From Palleniella intestinalis (GTDB lineage: Bacteria > Bacteroidota > Bacteroidia > Bacteroidales > Bacteroidaceae): a stretch of DNA of 64,000 nucleotides. Both the position numbers and the translations under genes were made by a program. Below the pieces are notes generated by a model, which was not told the origin of the DNA, searched no databases, and saw nothing but the letters and a program-made list of their open reading frames with translations. The DNA is taken from contig NZ_JABKKG010000001.1 in the NCBI RefSeq assembly GCF_013166595.1, positions 248,001 through 312,000 of the forward strand, given 5' to 3'. This document shows, piece after piece, positions 18,943 through 28,602 of this stretch. The first letter of the stretch is position 1; each line of letters begins with the position of its first letter.

Positions 18943-19668
18943 ATGCACAACACAATAACCGAAGAACATAAAAGAAGCACAGAGCAATTTTTTCTATACG
19001 GAGAAAAGGAAATTGCCTATCTTAAAAACAAGGACAAACGGCTCGGAGAAGTAATAGACAAAGTGGGCATGGTGAAAAGGCAGGTAATTCCCGACCTCTT
19101 CACTGCCCTTGTCCATTCCATTGTGGGACAACAGATTTCGACCAAAGCGCATAATACAATTTGGCTTAAAATGGTTGATGCGTTTGGCGAAATTACCCCG
19201 GAGAAGGTTCTCAGTATTTCACCCGAAGAACTACAATCGTTCGGTATCACATTCAAAAAGGTGGACTATATAAGGACTACAGCACATAAAATCGTATCTG
19301 GCGAATTTGACATCAAAGCGCTTTGTGAAATGGACGACAGCGAAGTTTGCGCAAAGCTATCAGAATTGGACGGCATTGGCGTATGGACAGCGGAAATGCT
19401 GATGCTCCATTCTATGCAACGCCCTGATATTCTGAGTTTCGGAGACTTAGCTGTGCAACGTGGTTTGAGGATGTTGTATCACCACCGCAAGATTACCCGT
19501 TCCATGTTTGAGAAGTACCGCCGTCGCTATTCTCCTTATGGCAGCGTTGCCTGCATCTATCTTTGGGCTGTGTCGGCCGGTGCAGTGGAAGGGCTGAAAG
19601 ACTATTTACCTAAACAGAAAAGCAATGGACGGAAAGGGAAAGGGAAAGGAAAGATACAGGTCTTGTAA
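18943..19668 (+). CDS. alkA: DNA-3-methyladenine glycosylase II (AlkA-like)
   Basis: 241 aa HhH-GPD base-excision glycosylase that removes alkylated purines. It shows FTALVHSIVGQQIS at the N-terminus, the helix-hairpin-helix ELDGIGVWTAEMLM (about residue 140), and the catalytic Asp in LSFGDLAVQRG. A longer reading from 18904 is rejected because the promoter overlaps it. First of three repair genes in a row; its basic C-terminal tail (KGKGKGK) almost reaches the next gene. Confidence 0.88.
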   Translation: MHNTITEEHKRSTEQFFLYGEKEIAYLKNKDKRLGEVIDKVGMVKRQVIPDLFTALVHSIVGQQISTKAHNTIWLKMVDAFGEITPEKVLSISPEELQSFGITFKKVDYIRTTAHKIVSGEFDIKALCEMDDSEVCAKLSELDGIGVWTAEMLMLHSMQRPDILSFGDLAVQRGLRMLYHHRKITRSMFEKYRRRYSPYGSVACIYLWAVSAGAVEGLKDYLPKQKSNGRKGKGKGKIQVL

Positions 19669-19675
19669 AATATGT

Positions 19676-20200
19676 ATGAAAGTTATGAAAGAGAAGAATA
19701 TCATTAAGATAAAGCGTTACGACTCGCCACGTGGAGTGTTGATGCTCGGCTCGTTTAGCGACAAGCTCTGCCTTTGTGACTGGCAGGTCGAAAAGCATCG
19801 TGACCATGTGGACAGGCGTCTGAAACGAATTCTGAAAGCAGAGTTTGAGGAAGGGACATCAGAGGTTATCAATATGGCAGAAAAGCAACTTGACGAGTTC
19901 TTTGCCGGAGAACGCAAGACGTTTGATGTGCCATTGATGTTTGTTGGTACGGATTTTCAGAAAACTGTATGGAATTTCTTGCTGACAATACCTTTCGGGA
20001 AAACGATTTCATACGGAGAAATGGCAAAAGAAATCGGTTTGCCAAAAGCTGTCCGTGCGGTTGCCAATGCAAATGGTGCTAACTCTATTTCGATTCTTGC
20101 TCCATGCCACCGTATCATCGGCAGCGACCGTTCACTGACAGGTTACGGAGGTGGTTTGAAAGCCAAACAGTTGTTGTTGGAGCTAGAAGGTGTTCTGTAA
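19676..20200 (+). CDS. ogt: Methylated-DNA--protein-cysteine methyltransferase (Ogt/MGMT)
   Basis: 174 aa suicide repair protein that transfers the methyl group of O6-methylguanine to its own Cys. Active-site ILAPCHRIIG and the helix-turn-helix segment ISYGEMAKEIGLPKAVRAV are clear. I chose ATG 19676, eight bases after the alkA stop; a frame-open start at 19625 would overlap alkA by 44 bases and add a non-homologous basic leader. Confidence 0.92.
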   Translation: MKVMKEKNIIKIKRYDSPRGVLMLGSFSDKLCLCDWQVEKHRDHVDRRLKRILKAEFEEGTSEVINMAEKQLDEFFAGERKTFDVPLMFVGTDFQKTVWNFLLTIPFGKTISYGEMAKEIGLPKAVRAVANANGANSISILAPCHRIIGSDRSLTGYGGGLKAKQLLLELEGVL

Positions 20201-20213
20201 AAGCATCATTGAA

Positions 20214-21065
20214 ATGAAAGGAATACAGGACGAAGTTAACTATGCCCGTATTGCCGAAGCCATCAGGTTCATAAGGGATAATCGTAAAGAACAGCCAGGA
20301 TTGAAAACCATAGCCGAGGCCGTGAATATGAGTCCGTTTCATTTCCAGCGGATTTTTAAGGAGTGGGCAGGAATTACTCCTAAACAGTTTCTGCAATATC
20401 TTAACATAGAATATGCCAAACGCATATTGCAACAGACACACGCATCACTTTTCGACACAGCTTTGGAAGTGGGATTATCCGGTACAGGACGGCTACACGA
20501 TTTGTTTATCACCATCGAGGGGATGACACCCGGAGAATACAAAAACGGCGGTGAGAATCTTTTAATCAATTACAGCTTTGACACAACTCCTTTCGGAGAT
20601 ATATTGATAGCCTCTACTCCAAAAGGTATATGCAGTATGGAATTTGCCGATGACCATATTCAAGCGTTCAGCTCACTGCAAAGAAAATTTCCACATGCCA
20701 GGTTCAATCAGATACTTGACAGCGTTCAGCAGAATGCCTTGTTCATTTTCACACAAGACTGGAGTAAACTCAGTGAAATAAAACTACATTTGAAAGGAAC
20801 TGAGTTTCAGATGAAAGTATGGGAAGCATTATTAAAAATTCCTATGGGTGGAATGACCACATACGGCGACATTGCTGCAAGTATCGAAAATCCACGAGCC
20901 TGCCGTGCAGTAGGTACAGCTATTGGTGAAAATCCTGTCGCGTTCCTTATACCATGTCATCGTGTAATCCGCGCAACAGGAGAAATCGGCAACTATCATT
21001 GGGGAGAAATCCGCAAAACAGCCATTATTGGCTGGGAAGCAGCAAAACAAGAATCTGTCAGATGA
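20214..21065 (+). CDS. ada: Ada-like AraC regulator fused to O6-methylguanine methyltransferase
   Basis: 283 aa. An N-terminal AraC-type HTH (IAEAVNMSPFHFQRIFKEW, about residues 35-53, and AKRILQQTHASLFDTALEVG) is joined to a C-terminal methyltransferase domain (FQMKVWEALLKIPMG, active site FLIPCHRVIR). The zinc-binding N-terminal domain of E. coli Ada that accepts methyl from phosphotriesters is missing, so how the protein would sense alkylation is unclear. A GTG at 20190 is also open, but ATG 20214 is 13 bases past the ogt stop and fits the domain start. Likely regulator of its own operon. Confidence 0.88.
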   Translation: MKGIQDEVNYARIAEAIRFIRDNRKEQPGLKTIAEAVNMSPFHFQRIFKEWAGITPKQFLQYLNIEYAKRILQQTHASLFDTALEVGLSGTGRLHDLFITIEGMTPGEYKNGGENLLINYSFDTTPFGDILIASTPKGICSMEFADDHIQAFSSLQRKFPHARFNQILDSVQQNALFIFTQDWSKLSEIKLHLKGTEFQMKVWEALLKIPMGGMTTYGDIAASIENPRACRAVGTAIGENPVAFLIPCHRVIRATGEIGNYHWGEIRKTAIIGWEAAKQESVR

Positions 21066-21148
21066 CCTCAACCAAATAATATCCGCTGCCACCATAACAC
21101 CCATCGCCCTCGATTTGTCTGAAATCGTATATATCCTACAAAAACAAT

Positions 21149-21183
21149 GATAGTTCGTTTGGATTTTCCCCAAACGAACTATC
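21149..21183 (+). terminator. Strong hairpin after the alkylation-repair operon
   Basis: Perfect 14-bp stem GATAGTTCGTTTGG (21149-21162) and CCAAACGAACTATC (21170-21183) with a 7-base loop. The T-run is poor on the plus strand (GGTCGTTTTG), whereas on the minus strand the stem is followed by ATTGTTTTTG. It may act in both directions. Confidence 0.6.
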
Positions 21184-21400
21184 GGTCGTTTTGCCACCTA
21201 AATAGAAGATAAGGTGGCTGAAACTTACATCGCTTGTCTCACGACAAACGCTCTTAGTTACCTTAAATATCTAATACCATGAAAAACACATTGCAAAATT
21301 ATATAATATTTTTACAAAAGCAAATAGTATTATTATATTTTACTTATAATAAATATTAATTAACAGGTATCTCTCATCTAAACATGTAATAATCATATAC

Positions 21401-21440
21401 AAAAAAGCCATAATACTCATTTTAATAAGTATTATGACTT
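21401..21440 (-). terminator. Terminator of the thrS-infC-rpmI-rplT transcript
   Basis: Read on the minus strand, an imperfect stem with core CATAATACT / AGTATTATG is followed by a run of T (21406 to 21401). It lies 30 bases after the rplT stop. Confidence 0.7.
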
Positions 21441-21469
21441 ATGTTGGTAAATGTAGTTTTCTGACTAAA

Positions 21470-21814
21470 TTACTTTACCTTGGCAACAATTGCCTTGAAT
21501 GCCTCCGGGTGGTTAACAGCGAGGTCAGCGAGGACCTTACGGTTAATCTCAATACCAGCCTTGTGAAGAGCACCCATCAACTGAGAGTAGCTGAGTCCCT
21601 CAAGACGAGCTGCAGCATTGATACGCTGAATCCACAATGCGCGGAATGTGCGTTTTTTGTTCTTACGGTCACGATACGCGTAAGTGAGACCTTTCTCCCA
21701 AGTATTCTTGGCAACAGTCCAAACATTTTTACGTGCTCCGAAATAGCCACGGGTGAGCTTAAGGATTCTCTTGCGCTTTGCGCGAGATGCAACGTGATTT
21801 ACTGATCTTGGCAT
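21470..21814 (-). CDS. rplT: 50S ribosomal protein L20
   Basis: 114 aa, very basic, with the typical opening [19 protein letters not shown] and the core [20 protein letters not shown]. An early-assembly 23S rRNA-binding protein that in other bacteria also controls its own operon. Last gene of the infC-rpmI-rplT set; 34 bases separate it from rpmI. Confidence 0.98.
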   Translation of the reverse strand: MPRSVNHVASRAKRKRILKLTRGYFGARKNVWTVAKNTWEKGLTYAYRDRKNKKRTFRALWIQRINAAARLEGLSYSQLMGALHKAGIEINRKVLADLAVNHPEAFKAIVAKVK

Positions 21815-21848
21815 AGTTTTCTTACTTTTAAAAAGTTAGACAATAAGA

Positions 21849-22046
21849 TTAACGTAGACGCAGCAAGTCACGAACCTGCTTTGTGTTTGAAGAATCAACG
21901 ATTTCAGAACCGAGAAGGTTTCTCTTCTGCTTCTTTGTCTTCTTTGTCAGAATGTGGCTGTGAAAAGCGTGACGACGCTTAATCTTACCTGATCCGGTGA
22001 AAGAAAAACGCTTCTTTGCAGCGGAATTAGTCTTTACTTTTGGCAT
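21849..22046 (-). CDS. rpmI: 50S ribosomal protein L35
   Basis: 65 aa basic protein, [20 protein letters not shown] at the N-terminus and [10 protein letters not shown] in the middle, as expected for L35. It lies between infC and rplT in the conserved order. Confidence 0.98.
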   Translation of the reverse strand: MPKVKTNSAAKKRFSFTGSGKIKRRHAFHSHILTKKTKKQKRNLLGSEIVDSSNTKQVRDLLRLR

Positions 22047-22133
22047 TTTTTTGTTGTTTAATTAATTATTAATATATTGTGGCAACGCATATACCAGGCG
22101 TTACGCACGTATTTTCTATGCTATTATGGGATA

Positions 22134-22820
22134 TTAATCCTCAAATTTAAGATTGGCAAGAGCCTCTGCACCTTTGGCATTTGCTGCAAGTCCGCCGTTT
22201 GCAGGAGTCTCTGCTTCAGCCGGCTGTGCAGTTTTTTTTGCTTCAGCCTCACGGCGTTCACGGTCAAGCTTCTGCTGTGATTTCTTTGCCACACCGGACT
22301 TCTTTGGTGCTATGAAGAGGAACATCTTCTTGCCCTCAAGCTTTGGCATTTGCTCAACCTTTCCGTATTCTTCCAAGTCATTGGCAAAGCGCAGAAGAAG
22401 CACTTCTCCCTGCTCCTTGAAAAGAATGGAACGTCCACGGAAGAAGACATACGCACGAACCTTGTTTCCTTCTTCAAGGAACTCTTTTGCATGCTTGAGT
22501 TTGAAATTATAGTCATGCTCGTCCGTCTGAGGTCCGAAACGAATCTCCTTGACTTCCACCTTCACCTGCTTCTGCTTCATTTCCTTTGCCTTTTTCTTCT
22601 GCTGGTAAAGGAACTTGGAGTAATCAATGATGCGACAAACCGGTGGTTCGGCATTTGGCGAAATCATGACAAGATCCTCCTCACGGCTTCTCGCCATTTG
22701 GAGAGCCTCACGTGTGGAGATGACCATAGCTCCGTCATCACCTACAATACGTACCTCCTTGCAACGAATCTGCTCATTGATACGGTATTGGTTTTGCTCT
22801 TTCTTTTTGTCTATCTTCAT
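22134..22820 (-). CDS. infC: Translation initiation factor IF-3
   Basis: 228 aa. The N-terminal domain ([19 protein letters not shown]) and C-terminal domain ([26 protein letters not shown]) are both complete. About 50 extra residues rich in Ala, Glu and Lys follow the core; such tails occur in Bacteroidetes IF-3. An ATG start is used rather than the rare codons found in enterobacterial infC. Its promoter is embedded in the terminator hairpin of the upstream thrS gene. Confidence 0.97.
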   Translation of the reverse strand: MKIDKKKEQNQYRINEQIRCKEVRIVGDDGAMVISTREALQMARSREEDLVMISPNAEPPVCRIIDYSKFLYQQKKKAKEMKQKQVKVEVKEIRFGPQTDEHDYNFKLKHAKEFLEEGNKVRAYVFFRGRSILFKEQGEVLLLRFANDLEEYGKVEQMPKLEGKKMFLFIAPKKSGVAKKSQQKLDRERREAEAKKTAQPAEAETPANGGLAANAKGAEALANLKFED

Positions 22821-22874
22821 TAAACGTTGTATGGTTTGGCTGTTACCATTAAATATTGATTTTGCAAAAAATCG

Positions 22875-22929
22875 GATGCAAAGATACTAATTTTCATTAA
22901 TATACATAGTATCAAAGTATCTTTGCATC
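22875..22929 (-). promoter_or_regulatory. Overlapping thrS terminator hairpin and infC promoter
   Basis: A perfect 14-bp inverted repeat GATGCAAAGATACT (22875-22888) / AGTATCTTTGCATC (22916-22929) with a 27-base loop. On the minus strand it is followed by CGATTTTTTG, a terminator-like tail. The distal arm on that strand contains TATCTTTG (22886 to 22879), a -7 match, 59 bases before the infC ATG. The symmetric arm places a second TATCTTTG on the plus strand. Confidence 0.6.
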
Positions 22930-22958
22930 ACGACTTTTAACATTATTTACAACAAAAC

Positions 22959-24929
22959 TCAGTTTTCAGGCTTCAAATCGGTAGCTTTCAGCATTTCTGC
23001 GACTTCACCAAGTACACGTTCTGCAAATGCCTCTTTTGGCATAACGGCCTGGTCGCCACCACCCTGTTGACGCATTGCAACAGTTCCATCTGCAGCTTCT
23101 TTCTCACCGACAATAACCATATAAGGCACGCGCTTCAATTCGTTATCACGTATCTTGCGACCGATTTTCTCATTGCGGTTATCCACTGTGGCACGCACAC
23201 CGACAGTGTCGAAATACTCTGCAACCTCCAAAGCATAGTTGTTGTACTTCTCAGAGATAGGAAGGATAGCAACTTGCTCAGGTGCAAGCCAAAGTGGGAA
23301 ATGCCCTGCAGTATGCTCTATGAGTACAGCTGTGAAGCGTTCCAAAGAACCGAATGGGGCACGGTGAATCATCACCGGACGACGCTTGGAGTTGTCCTCT
23401 GCTGTATATTCCAGATTGAAACGCTCAGGAAGGTTGTAGTCAACCTGGATTGTACCAAGCTGCCAGCGACGACCGATAGCGTCTTTAACCATACAGTCAA
23501 GCTTTGGTCCATAGAATGCAGCCTCTCCTAACTCGCAACGCGCTTTAATGCCCTTTTCCCTGCAAGCATCAATGATAGCCTGCTCTGCAGACTCCCATAC
23601 TTCATCAGAACCGATGTATTTCTCCTTGTCTTCCGGATCACGCAAAGATATCTGGAACTCTACCTGCTCTTCTCCGAAACCAAAGATTGTGAATACAGTT
23701 TGGATAATGGACAGTACACGAAGGAACTCATCCTTGACTTGGTCCTGACGGCAGAAAATATGTGCGTCATCCTGAGTGAATGAGCGTACACGAGTAAAGC
23801 CGTGAAGCTCACCGGATTTCTCGTAACGATAAACAGTTCCGAACTCAGCACAACGGAATGGCAAATCCTTGTATGAACGTGGCTTCCATGCAAACACCTC
23901 ACAGTGATGCGGACAGTTCATAGGTTTCAGCATATACTCCTCATCCTCTTCCGGAGTATGTATTGGCTGGAAAGAGTCCTTGCCATAATGCGCATAATGA
24001 CCGGAAGTCACATACAGATTCTTGGAACCGATATGAGGAGTTATAACTTCTTGGTAGCCGAAGTTCTTCTGTATCTTGCGGAGCATATCCTGAAGACGGA
24101 TGCGGAGGTCTGTGCCTTTCGGCAACCATATAGGAAGACCCTTGCCCACTCTCTCAGAGAACATGAAGAGTTCCATCTCCTTGCCTATCTTGCGGTGGTC
24201 ACGCTTCTTTGCTTCTTCAAGCATAAGAAGGTACTCATCAAGCATCTTTTTCTTTGGGAATGATATGCCATAGAGACGCTGCATCTGGTCCTTGGTGGCA
24301 TCGCCACGCCAAAATGCTCCGGCAATAGCAGTCAGCTTTATCGCTTTGATGTCTCCAGTGGAAACAAGATGAGGTCCTTTACACAAGTCTGTAAAGTTGC
24401 CCTGAGTATATGTTGTAATAGAGCCATCAGCAAGATCCTGCTCTATATGCTCACACTTGTACGTCTGACCGGCAGCACCGAACTGTGCAAGGCAATCGGC
24501 TTTTGAGATTTCCTGACGAGCAACAGTCTCATTCTTGCGTGCAAGCTCAATCATCTTGTCCTCTATCTTCTTGAAATCCCCCTCTTTTATCATCTCGCCA
24601 TCAGGCAGAAGGACATCATAGAAGAAACCGTTTTCAACAGCAGGGCCGAAACCGAACTGGATTCCGGGATATAACTCCTGAAGAGCCTCGGCAAGAAGAT
24701 GGGCACTTGTATGCCAGAATGTGTGCTTTCCCTGCTCATCATCAAACTTGTACAAAGCGATACGAGCATCAGTCTCTATCGGTCTGTTAAGCTCTACGGT
24801 CTCCCCATTTACGCCGCAGGATACAACGCTGCGTGCGAGAGCCGGAGAAATGCTCTCTGCAATTTGAAAACCGGTAACGCCTGCCTCGTATTCTCGCACG
24901 CTACCGTCTGGGAATGTTATTTTTATCAT
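22959..24929 (-). CDS. thrS: Threonyl-tRNA synthetase
   Basis: 656 aa, full length. Domains in order: TGS (residues 1-60), editing domain with [11 protein letters not shown] and [11 protein letters not shown], class II catalytic core ([36 protein letters not shown]) and anticodon-binding domain. ATG at 24929. Its neighbour order thrS-infC-rpmI-rplT is widely conserved. Confidence 0.98.
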   Translation of the reverse strand: MIKITFPDGSVREYEAGVTGFQIAESISPALARSVVSCGVNGETVELNRPIETDARIALYKFDDEQGKHTFWHTSAHLLAEALQELYPGIQFGFGPAVENGFFYDVLLPDGEMIKEGDFKKIEDKMIELARKNETVARQEISKADCLAQFGAAGQTYKCEHIEQDLADGSITTYTQGNFTDLCKGPHLVSTGDIKAIKLTAIAGAFWRGDATKDQMQRLYGISFPKKKMLDEYLLMLEEAKKRDHRKIGKEMELFMFSERVGKGLPIWLPKGTDLRIRLQDMLRKIQKNFGYQEVITPHIGSKNLYVTSGHYAHYGKDSFQPIHTPEEDEEYMLKPMNCPHHCEVFAWKPRSYKDLPFRCAEFGTVYRYEKSGELHGFTRVRSFTQDDAHIFCRQDQVKDEFLRVLSIIQTVFTIFGFGEEQVEFQISLRDPEDKEKYIGSDEVWESAEQAIIDACREKGIKARCELGEAAFYGPKLDCMVKDAIGRRWQLGTIQVDYNLPERFNLEYTAEDNSKRRPVMIHRAPFGSLERFTAVLIEHTAGHFPLWLAPEQVAILPISEKYNNYALEVAEYFDTVGVRATVDNRNEKIGRKIRDNELKRVPYMVIVGEKEAADGTVAMRQQGGGDQAVMPKEAFAERVLGEVAEMLKATDLKPEN

Positions 24930-24990
24930 TGATTAATTTGTTTTTACAGGCAAGTCGTACGGATGACATGCCACATTATTATTCAATATG

Positions 24991-25020
24991 CAAAATTAAT
25001 ATATTTTTCTCTAAATCAAA
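24991..25020 (-). promoter_or_regulatory. thrS promoter
   Basis: On the minus strand, TTTG (25020 to 25017), 18 bases, TAATTTTG (24998 to 24991). The predicted leader is about 55 bases. No T-box is expected in Bacteroidetes and none is seen. Confidence 0.65.
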
Positions 25021-25055
25021 GAAAAGAACAGACTTTTTTGTCCGCAAATTCCTTT

Positions 25056-26621
25056 TTAACGTTGATTTTTCTCTTTATTCAGTTTTTTCATAACGCTGTA
25101 AGCACTATACAGGCCCAACTCACCGGCCTTGCTCAAATCATTCATGCCCTCTTTCCGCTTATCGGAGAAGACATAGCACAGTCCACGGTTAAAATACGCT
25201 TCCTGCATTCGCGAATCTTTCTCTATCGCCTGTGTGAAAGCCTCTATCGCACCTTTATAGTCTCCGACTTTTGCCATGCGAGTGCCTTGAACATAGTGGT
25301 CTGTAGCCTCTGTCGGCTCCAAACTTGAAGAGAAATCTTCCGGAAGAAGCTCTATCTTAACACTCTTGTTCTGAATCTTACCACGATATTCGCTCTGATA
25401 CTCATGCTCTTTCTGATTATCGTCCTCGACAACAAGCGAACTGTACTTGCTAAGGTCAATATCACTCTTTTTGCGCATTTCCTTCAGCTTGGACTTGCTC
25501 CAACGTTTCTGTATTCCCAAATGCTTGTCCATCTGGGCTTTCAAAATCCTGAACTCATCCTTTTCCGCCTTTCCTGTCATGCCAAGCCTGCGGTAACAAT
25601 TAGCACGGCGCGACAATCCTGTCCAGAAATTAGGGAACTCATCTATAACCTTGGAATAATCCCTGATCGCTCCCTGCAAATCTCCTGTTGCATCAAGCAA
25701 TATGGCACGATTGAACAAAGCCATTATATTGCCCGGCTCCATTTGCAACACATAGTCAAAGTCCTCTATGGCTCTGTTGTCATCACCGACCTGCTGACGC
25801 AGAAGCCCGCGGTTATAATGCGCGAGGAAATTGTTCGGGTCTATGTCAAGAGCTATGTCATAGTCGGACATTGCGCCACGCAGATTGTTTATATTACAGC
25901 GTGCAAGGGCTCTGTTTATATAACCGGCAACAAATTTCGGACGAATGTGCAACGCCTTTGACAAATATTCGTCTGCATCCTTCCACTCCTTCCTGTTCAA
26001 AGAAATGCTTGCACGTGTCATCCATGTATCAGCATTGTATGGGTCAATCGCAATACTTTTGTCAAGCCAATCGGTAGCTGACGCAGTATCTTTCTGCTGG
26101 ATAAACAATTCTGCCTTAATGTTATAAGCACTTGAGAATGTGTTCCATTTGCCAATAATCGTATCGAGTTCAAGATGCGCCTTGTCGTATTCCTTGTTCT
26201 CCATACGGCAGACAGCACGATTGTACCAATAGCTCTTATTGGTAGGATTACGTCTTACCGCATCAGTATAGTCAGCAATCGCTCCCGAATAGTCTTTTTG
26301 CCGAATACGCGTTATGCCTCGAAGGTCATAAAGCTCCGACACATAAGGATTCAGCCGCAGCGCCTCTGTGGCATCCAGCTCCGCACCGCTGTAATCGTCA
26401 AGATAGAACTTCGCTACAGAACGCATATACCATGGCTCATACAGATGCGGCTTGGCATTTATGATTTGTGAAAAATACTGTATGGACAAAGCATAGTCCT
26501 CATAATGCAATGCAATTTTTCCGGTCGTCATGAGACGATCGGTATTGAATTGTGCCTTTCCTACCAAGGAAAAGCACAAAAGCATTGCAAATGTCAGTAT
26601 TCTGTTCAAACTGCTATACAA
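25056..26621 (-). CDS. Secreted or periplasmic TPR-repeat protein
   Basis: 521 aa. A signal peptide (NRILTFAMLLCFSLVGKAQ) is followed by about ten tetratricopeptide repeats (for example AIADYTDAVRRNPTNKSYWY, AIEDFDYVLQMEPGNIMALF), a basic linker (KRWSKSKLKEMRKKSDIDL) and a final pair of TPRs (AIEAFTQAIEKDSRMQEAYF). TPR proteins of this kind are scaffolds; no specific role can be given. The start is probably TTG 26621, because an in-frame stop is 21 bases upstream and the next ATG (26585) would remove most of the signal n-region. It follows def by 40 bases in the same direction. Confidence 0.8.
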   Translation of the reverse strand: MYSSLNRILTFAMLLCFSLVGKAQFNTDRLMTTGKIALHYEDYALSIQYFSQIINAKPHLYEPWYMRSVAKFYLDDYSGAELDATEALRLNPYVSELYDLRGITRIRQKDYSGAIADYTDAVRRNPTNKSYWYNRAVCRMENKEYDKAHLELDTIIGKWNTFSSAYNIKAELFIQQKDTASATDWLDKSIAIDPYNADTWMTRASISLNRKEWKDADEYLSKALHIRPKFVAGYINRALARCNINNLRGAMSDYDIALDIDPNNFLAHYNRGLLRQQVGDDNRAIEDFDYVLQMEPGNIMALFNRAILLDATGDLQGAIRDYSKVIDEFPNFWTGLSRRANCYRRLGMTGKAEKDEFRILKAQMDKHLGIQKRWSKSKLKEMRKKSDIDLSKYSSLVVEDDNQKEHEYQSEYRGKIQNKSVKIELLPEDFSSSLEPTEATDHYVQGTRMAKVGDYKGAIEAFTQAIEKDSRMQEAYFNRGLCYVFSDKRKEGMNDLSKAGELGLYSAYSVMKKLNKEKNQR

Positions 26622-26661
26622 CCGGAATCCGTTTCCTTTTCACTCAAACAACTACAGCCTG

Positions 26662-27225
26662 TCACACTCTTGGCGCCTTTGTCTTGTATCCGCAACGGAA
26701 ACGCCCCTGCAGAAGAGCTTTCAGCTTTGACTTTATAAGCTGCTTGCGCAATGGAGAAATACGGTCAATGAACATGTGTCCTTCCAAATGGTCGAATTCA
26801 TGCTGCATCACACGCGCAAGATAACCTTCCACCCATTCGTCATGATGATTGAAGTCCTCATCCACATACTCTACATGGATGCGTGTCGGACGAGTGACAT
26901 TCTCGTGGATAGCAGGCAAAGACAGGCATCCCTCCTGTAGAGTCTCCTTCTTTGCATCCTCATCAGCCTCTATAATGTGGGCATTGATGTAGACTTTCTT
27001 GAAATCCTTGTATTCAGGGAATTCATCAGCCAATGGATCAAGGTCTATGACAACCACCCTGACCGACTTGCCAACCTGAGGTGCTGCAAGCCCTATTCCT
27101 TCACTCACAGCAAGTGTCTCCCACATATTCTGAATGAACTGCTTCAAATCCGGATAGTCAGGGGTAATGTCTTCAGCAACCTTTCTCAATACAGGCTGCC
27201 CATAAGTATATATAGGTAATATCAT
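26662..27225 (-). CDS. def: Peptide deformylase
   Basis: 187 aa metalloenzyme that removes the N-formyl group from nascent proteins. All three motifs are present: [17 protein letters not shown] (metal Cys) and QHEFDHLEG (HExxH). ATG 27225, 16 bases after ruvX. Confidence 0.97.
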   Translation of the reverse strand: MILPIYTYGQPVLRKVAEDITPDYPDLKQFIQNMWETLAVSEGIGLAAPQVGKSVRVVVIDLDPLADEFPEYKDFKKVYINAHIIEADEDAKKETLQEGCLSLPAIHENVTRPTRIHVEYVDEDFNHHDEWVEGYLARVMQHEFDHLEGHMFIDRISPLRKQLIKSKLKALLQGRFRCGYKTKAPRV

Positions 27226-27241
27226 AATTGTTCCTCTATTA

Positions 27242-27658
27242 TTATTTGAAACGACGCGATTCCATGTAATCCTGAAGAATTATCGTTGCAGAAATCTCGT
27301 CCACAAGTTCTTTGTTTTGCCTGGCTTTCTTATGCAACCCGGCGTCAATCATAGTGCGGTGGGCTATCACAGATGTGAAACGCTCATCATAGAGCACAAT
27401 CTCTTTGTCAGGAAAACTTTTCTTGAGAAGCCCGACAAACGAGCGGACGCGCTGAAGGTTCTCGCTTGGCTTGCCATTCGGCTGCCATGGCTCACCGACA
27501 ACAATCGTCGCCACCTCCTCCTTTGCGCAATAGTCCTTCAGGAACCGCATCAAATCAGATGTAGCGACAGTCACCAACCCGTTTGCTATTATCTGCAATG
27601 GGTCAGTGACTGCCAAACCTGTACGTTTCTTTCCGTAGTCAACAGAAAGTATTCGCAT
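27242..27658 (-). CDS. ruvX: RuvX/YqgF-family RNase H-fold nuclease
   Basis: 138 aa. The opening [19 protein letters not shown] contains the first catalytic Asp; further motifs are [10 protein letters not shown] and LYDERFTSV. In other bacteria YqgF acts in 16S rRNA 5'-end maturation and was named as a putative Holliday-junction resolvase. It sits between a SPOR lipoprotein gene and def. Confidence 0.94.
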   Translation of the reverse strand: MRILSVDYGKKRTGLAVTDPLQIIANGLVTVATSDLMRFLKDYCAKEEVATIVVGEPWQPNGKPSENLQRVRSFVGLLKKSFPDKEIVLYDERFTSVIAHRTMIDAGLHKKARQNKELVDEISATIILQDYMESRRFK

Positions 27659-27691
27659 ATAAATTCTCTAAACGTGCAACTTTCATTTACA

Positions 27692-28165
27692 TTATTTGCT
27701 GTACAGCAACCAAGCGTCAGGATACTGTGAGCGGAGGTTGTTGCGACTCTGCACAGCCTCTGCCTTGCTGTCAGATGTCGTAGCCACAACGCGGTACATG
27801 TTGTTAGAAGGGTTGAAGACAATCTGAGAACCAGGGATACGGCTCTGAAGATTCTCAGCATTAGCCTTAAGTCCGAAAGAGCCGACAACCACGCCGAAGC
27901 CCTTTATTCCTGCTCCGCTGACAAGCTGCACCTTCTCTGAACGCACAGCAACATTGTCATTGTTGTCCATTGTACGGTTGTCAGTAACCGGACGCTCCAC
28001 AACCGGAGCCACCACTTCCTCTGTTGTCTGCTCTATGACGGTTGTATTCTCCTGAGCCTGAGCCTTCTCATACGCCTTGCGGTATGCAGACTCTTTGCTT
28101 GAACCACAGCTTGCCAACACTAAACCTGCGCAGATAACCGCGCACATAGTAATACTTTTCTTCAT
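27692..28165 (-). CDS. SPOR-domain lipoprotein
   Basis: 157 aa. Lipoprotein signal with lipobox LASC (Cys about residue 20), a charged linker and a C-terminal SPOR domain (about residues 80-157: GFGVVVGSFGLKANAENL ... YRVVATTSDSK). SPOR domains bind glycan strands stripped of stem peptides and gather at division sites, so a peptidoglycan-associated role is likely. It is the first gene of a minus-strand run with ruvX, def and the TPR gene. Confidence 0.88.
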   Translation of the reverse strand: MKKSITMCAVICAGLVLASCGSSKESAYRKAYEKAQAQENTTVIEQTTEEVVAPVVERPVTDNRTMDNNDNVAVRSEKVQLVSGAGIKGFGVVVGSFGLKANAENLQSRIPGSQIVFNPSNNMYRVVATTSDSKAEAVQSRNNLRSQYPDAWLLYSK

Positions 28166-28209
28166 GATATATAAAATAATGATTGTTTCTGACTGATTTT
28201 ATCTGGGTA

Positions 28210-28244
28210 CAAAATTAATAATAAATCGCGACATATCCAACAAA
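28210..28244 (-). promoter_or_regulatory. Probable promoter of the SPOR lipoprotein gene
   Basis: TAATTTTG on the minus strand at 28217 to 28210, 45 bases before the ATG. A TTTG at 28244 to 28241 is 23 bases further up, slightly wider than usual. Confidence 0.5.
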
Positions 28245-28308
28245 AACTGTATAAAAATAATAAATTCAACAAATTATCCTGCGTTTTAGCATAATTTTAG
28301 ACGGAATA

Positions 28309-28340
28309 TTTGGACGGGTATAAAATCTTTCTTACTTTTG
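28309..28340 (+). promoter_or_regulatory. Promoter of the YtxH/holin-like operon
   Basis: TTTG at 28309-28312, 20 bases, TACTTTTG at 28333-28340; 50 bases before the ATG at 28391. Confidence 0.7.
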
Positions 28341-28390
28341 CGACACGAATTCACAATCGTAATTATCATCAACTTAAAAACTAAAGAATT

Positions 28391-28600
28391 ATGAAGACAT
28401 TAGGTTACATTGGCGCATTCCTCGGTGGCGCTATCGCTGGTGCAGCAATCGGTTTGCTCGCAGCTCCGGAGTCAGGAAAAGACACACGTAAGAAAATCTC
28501 ATCAACAATCAAGGATTTCTGTGACAAGCACAACCTTGAGCTTTCCAAGAAGGAAATGGCTGAACTCGCAGAGGACCTCGTTGATATCAATGCAGAGTAA
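28391..28600 (+). CDS. YtxH-domain small membrane protein
   Basis: 69 aa. Glycine/alanine-rich membrane segment (GAFLGGAIAGAAIGLLAAP) followed by the GKDTRKKI motif and an amphipathic helix, as in YtxH proteins, which are often stress-related. It is followed after two bases by the holin-like gene. Confidence 0.85.
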   Translation: MKTLGYIGAFLGGAIAGAAIGLLAAPESGKDTRKKISSTIKDFCDKHNLELSKKEMAELAEDLVDINAE

Positions 28601-28602
28601 TA

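Larger units (their letters stand above)
21066..21469. other. Gene-free spacer between ada (+) and rplT (-)
   Basis: The 404 bases between the convergent genes hold two hairpins (listed separately) and a very AT-rich stretch (about 21280-21400). The only start-to-stop frame noticed is a 26-codon frame at 21279-21359, too short and AT-biased to call. No gene is seen. Confidence 0.6.

Noticed and set aside
21231..21260. Possible attachment site or tRNA remnant in the ada-rplT spacer
   Set aside because: No cloverleaf, no CCA end and no integrase; only a loose resemblance.
21279..21359. A 26-codon frame in the ada-rplT spacer as a leader peptide or transposase remnant
   Set aside because: Extremely AT-rich, no recognisable sequence, and no downstream gene on that strand.
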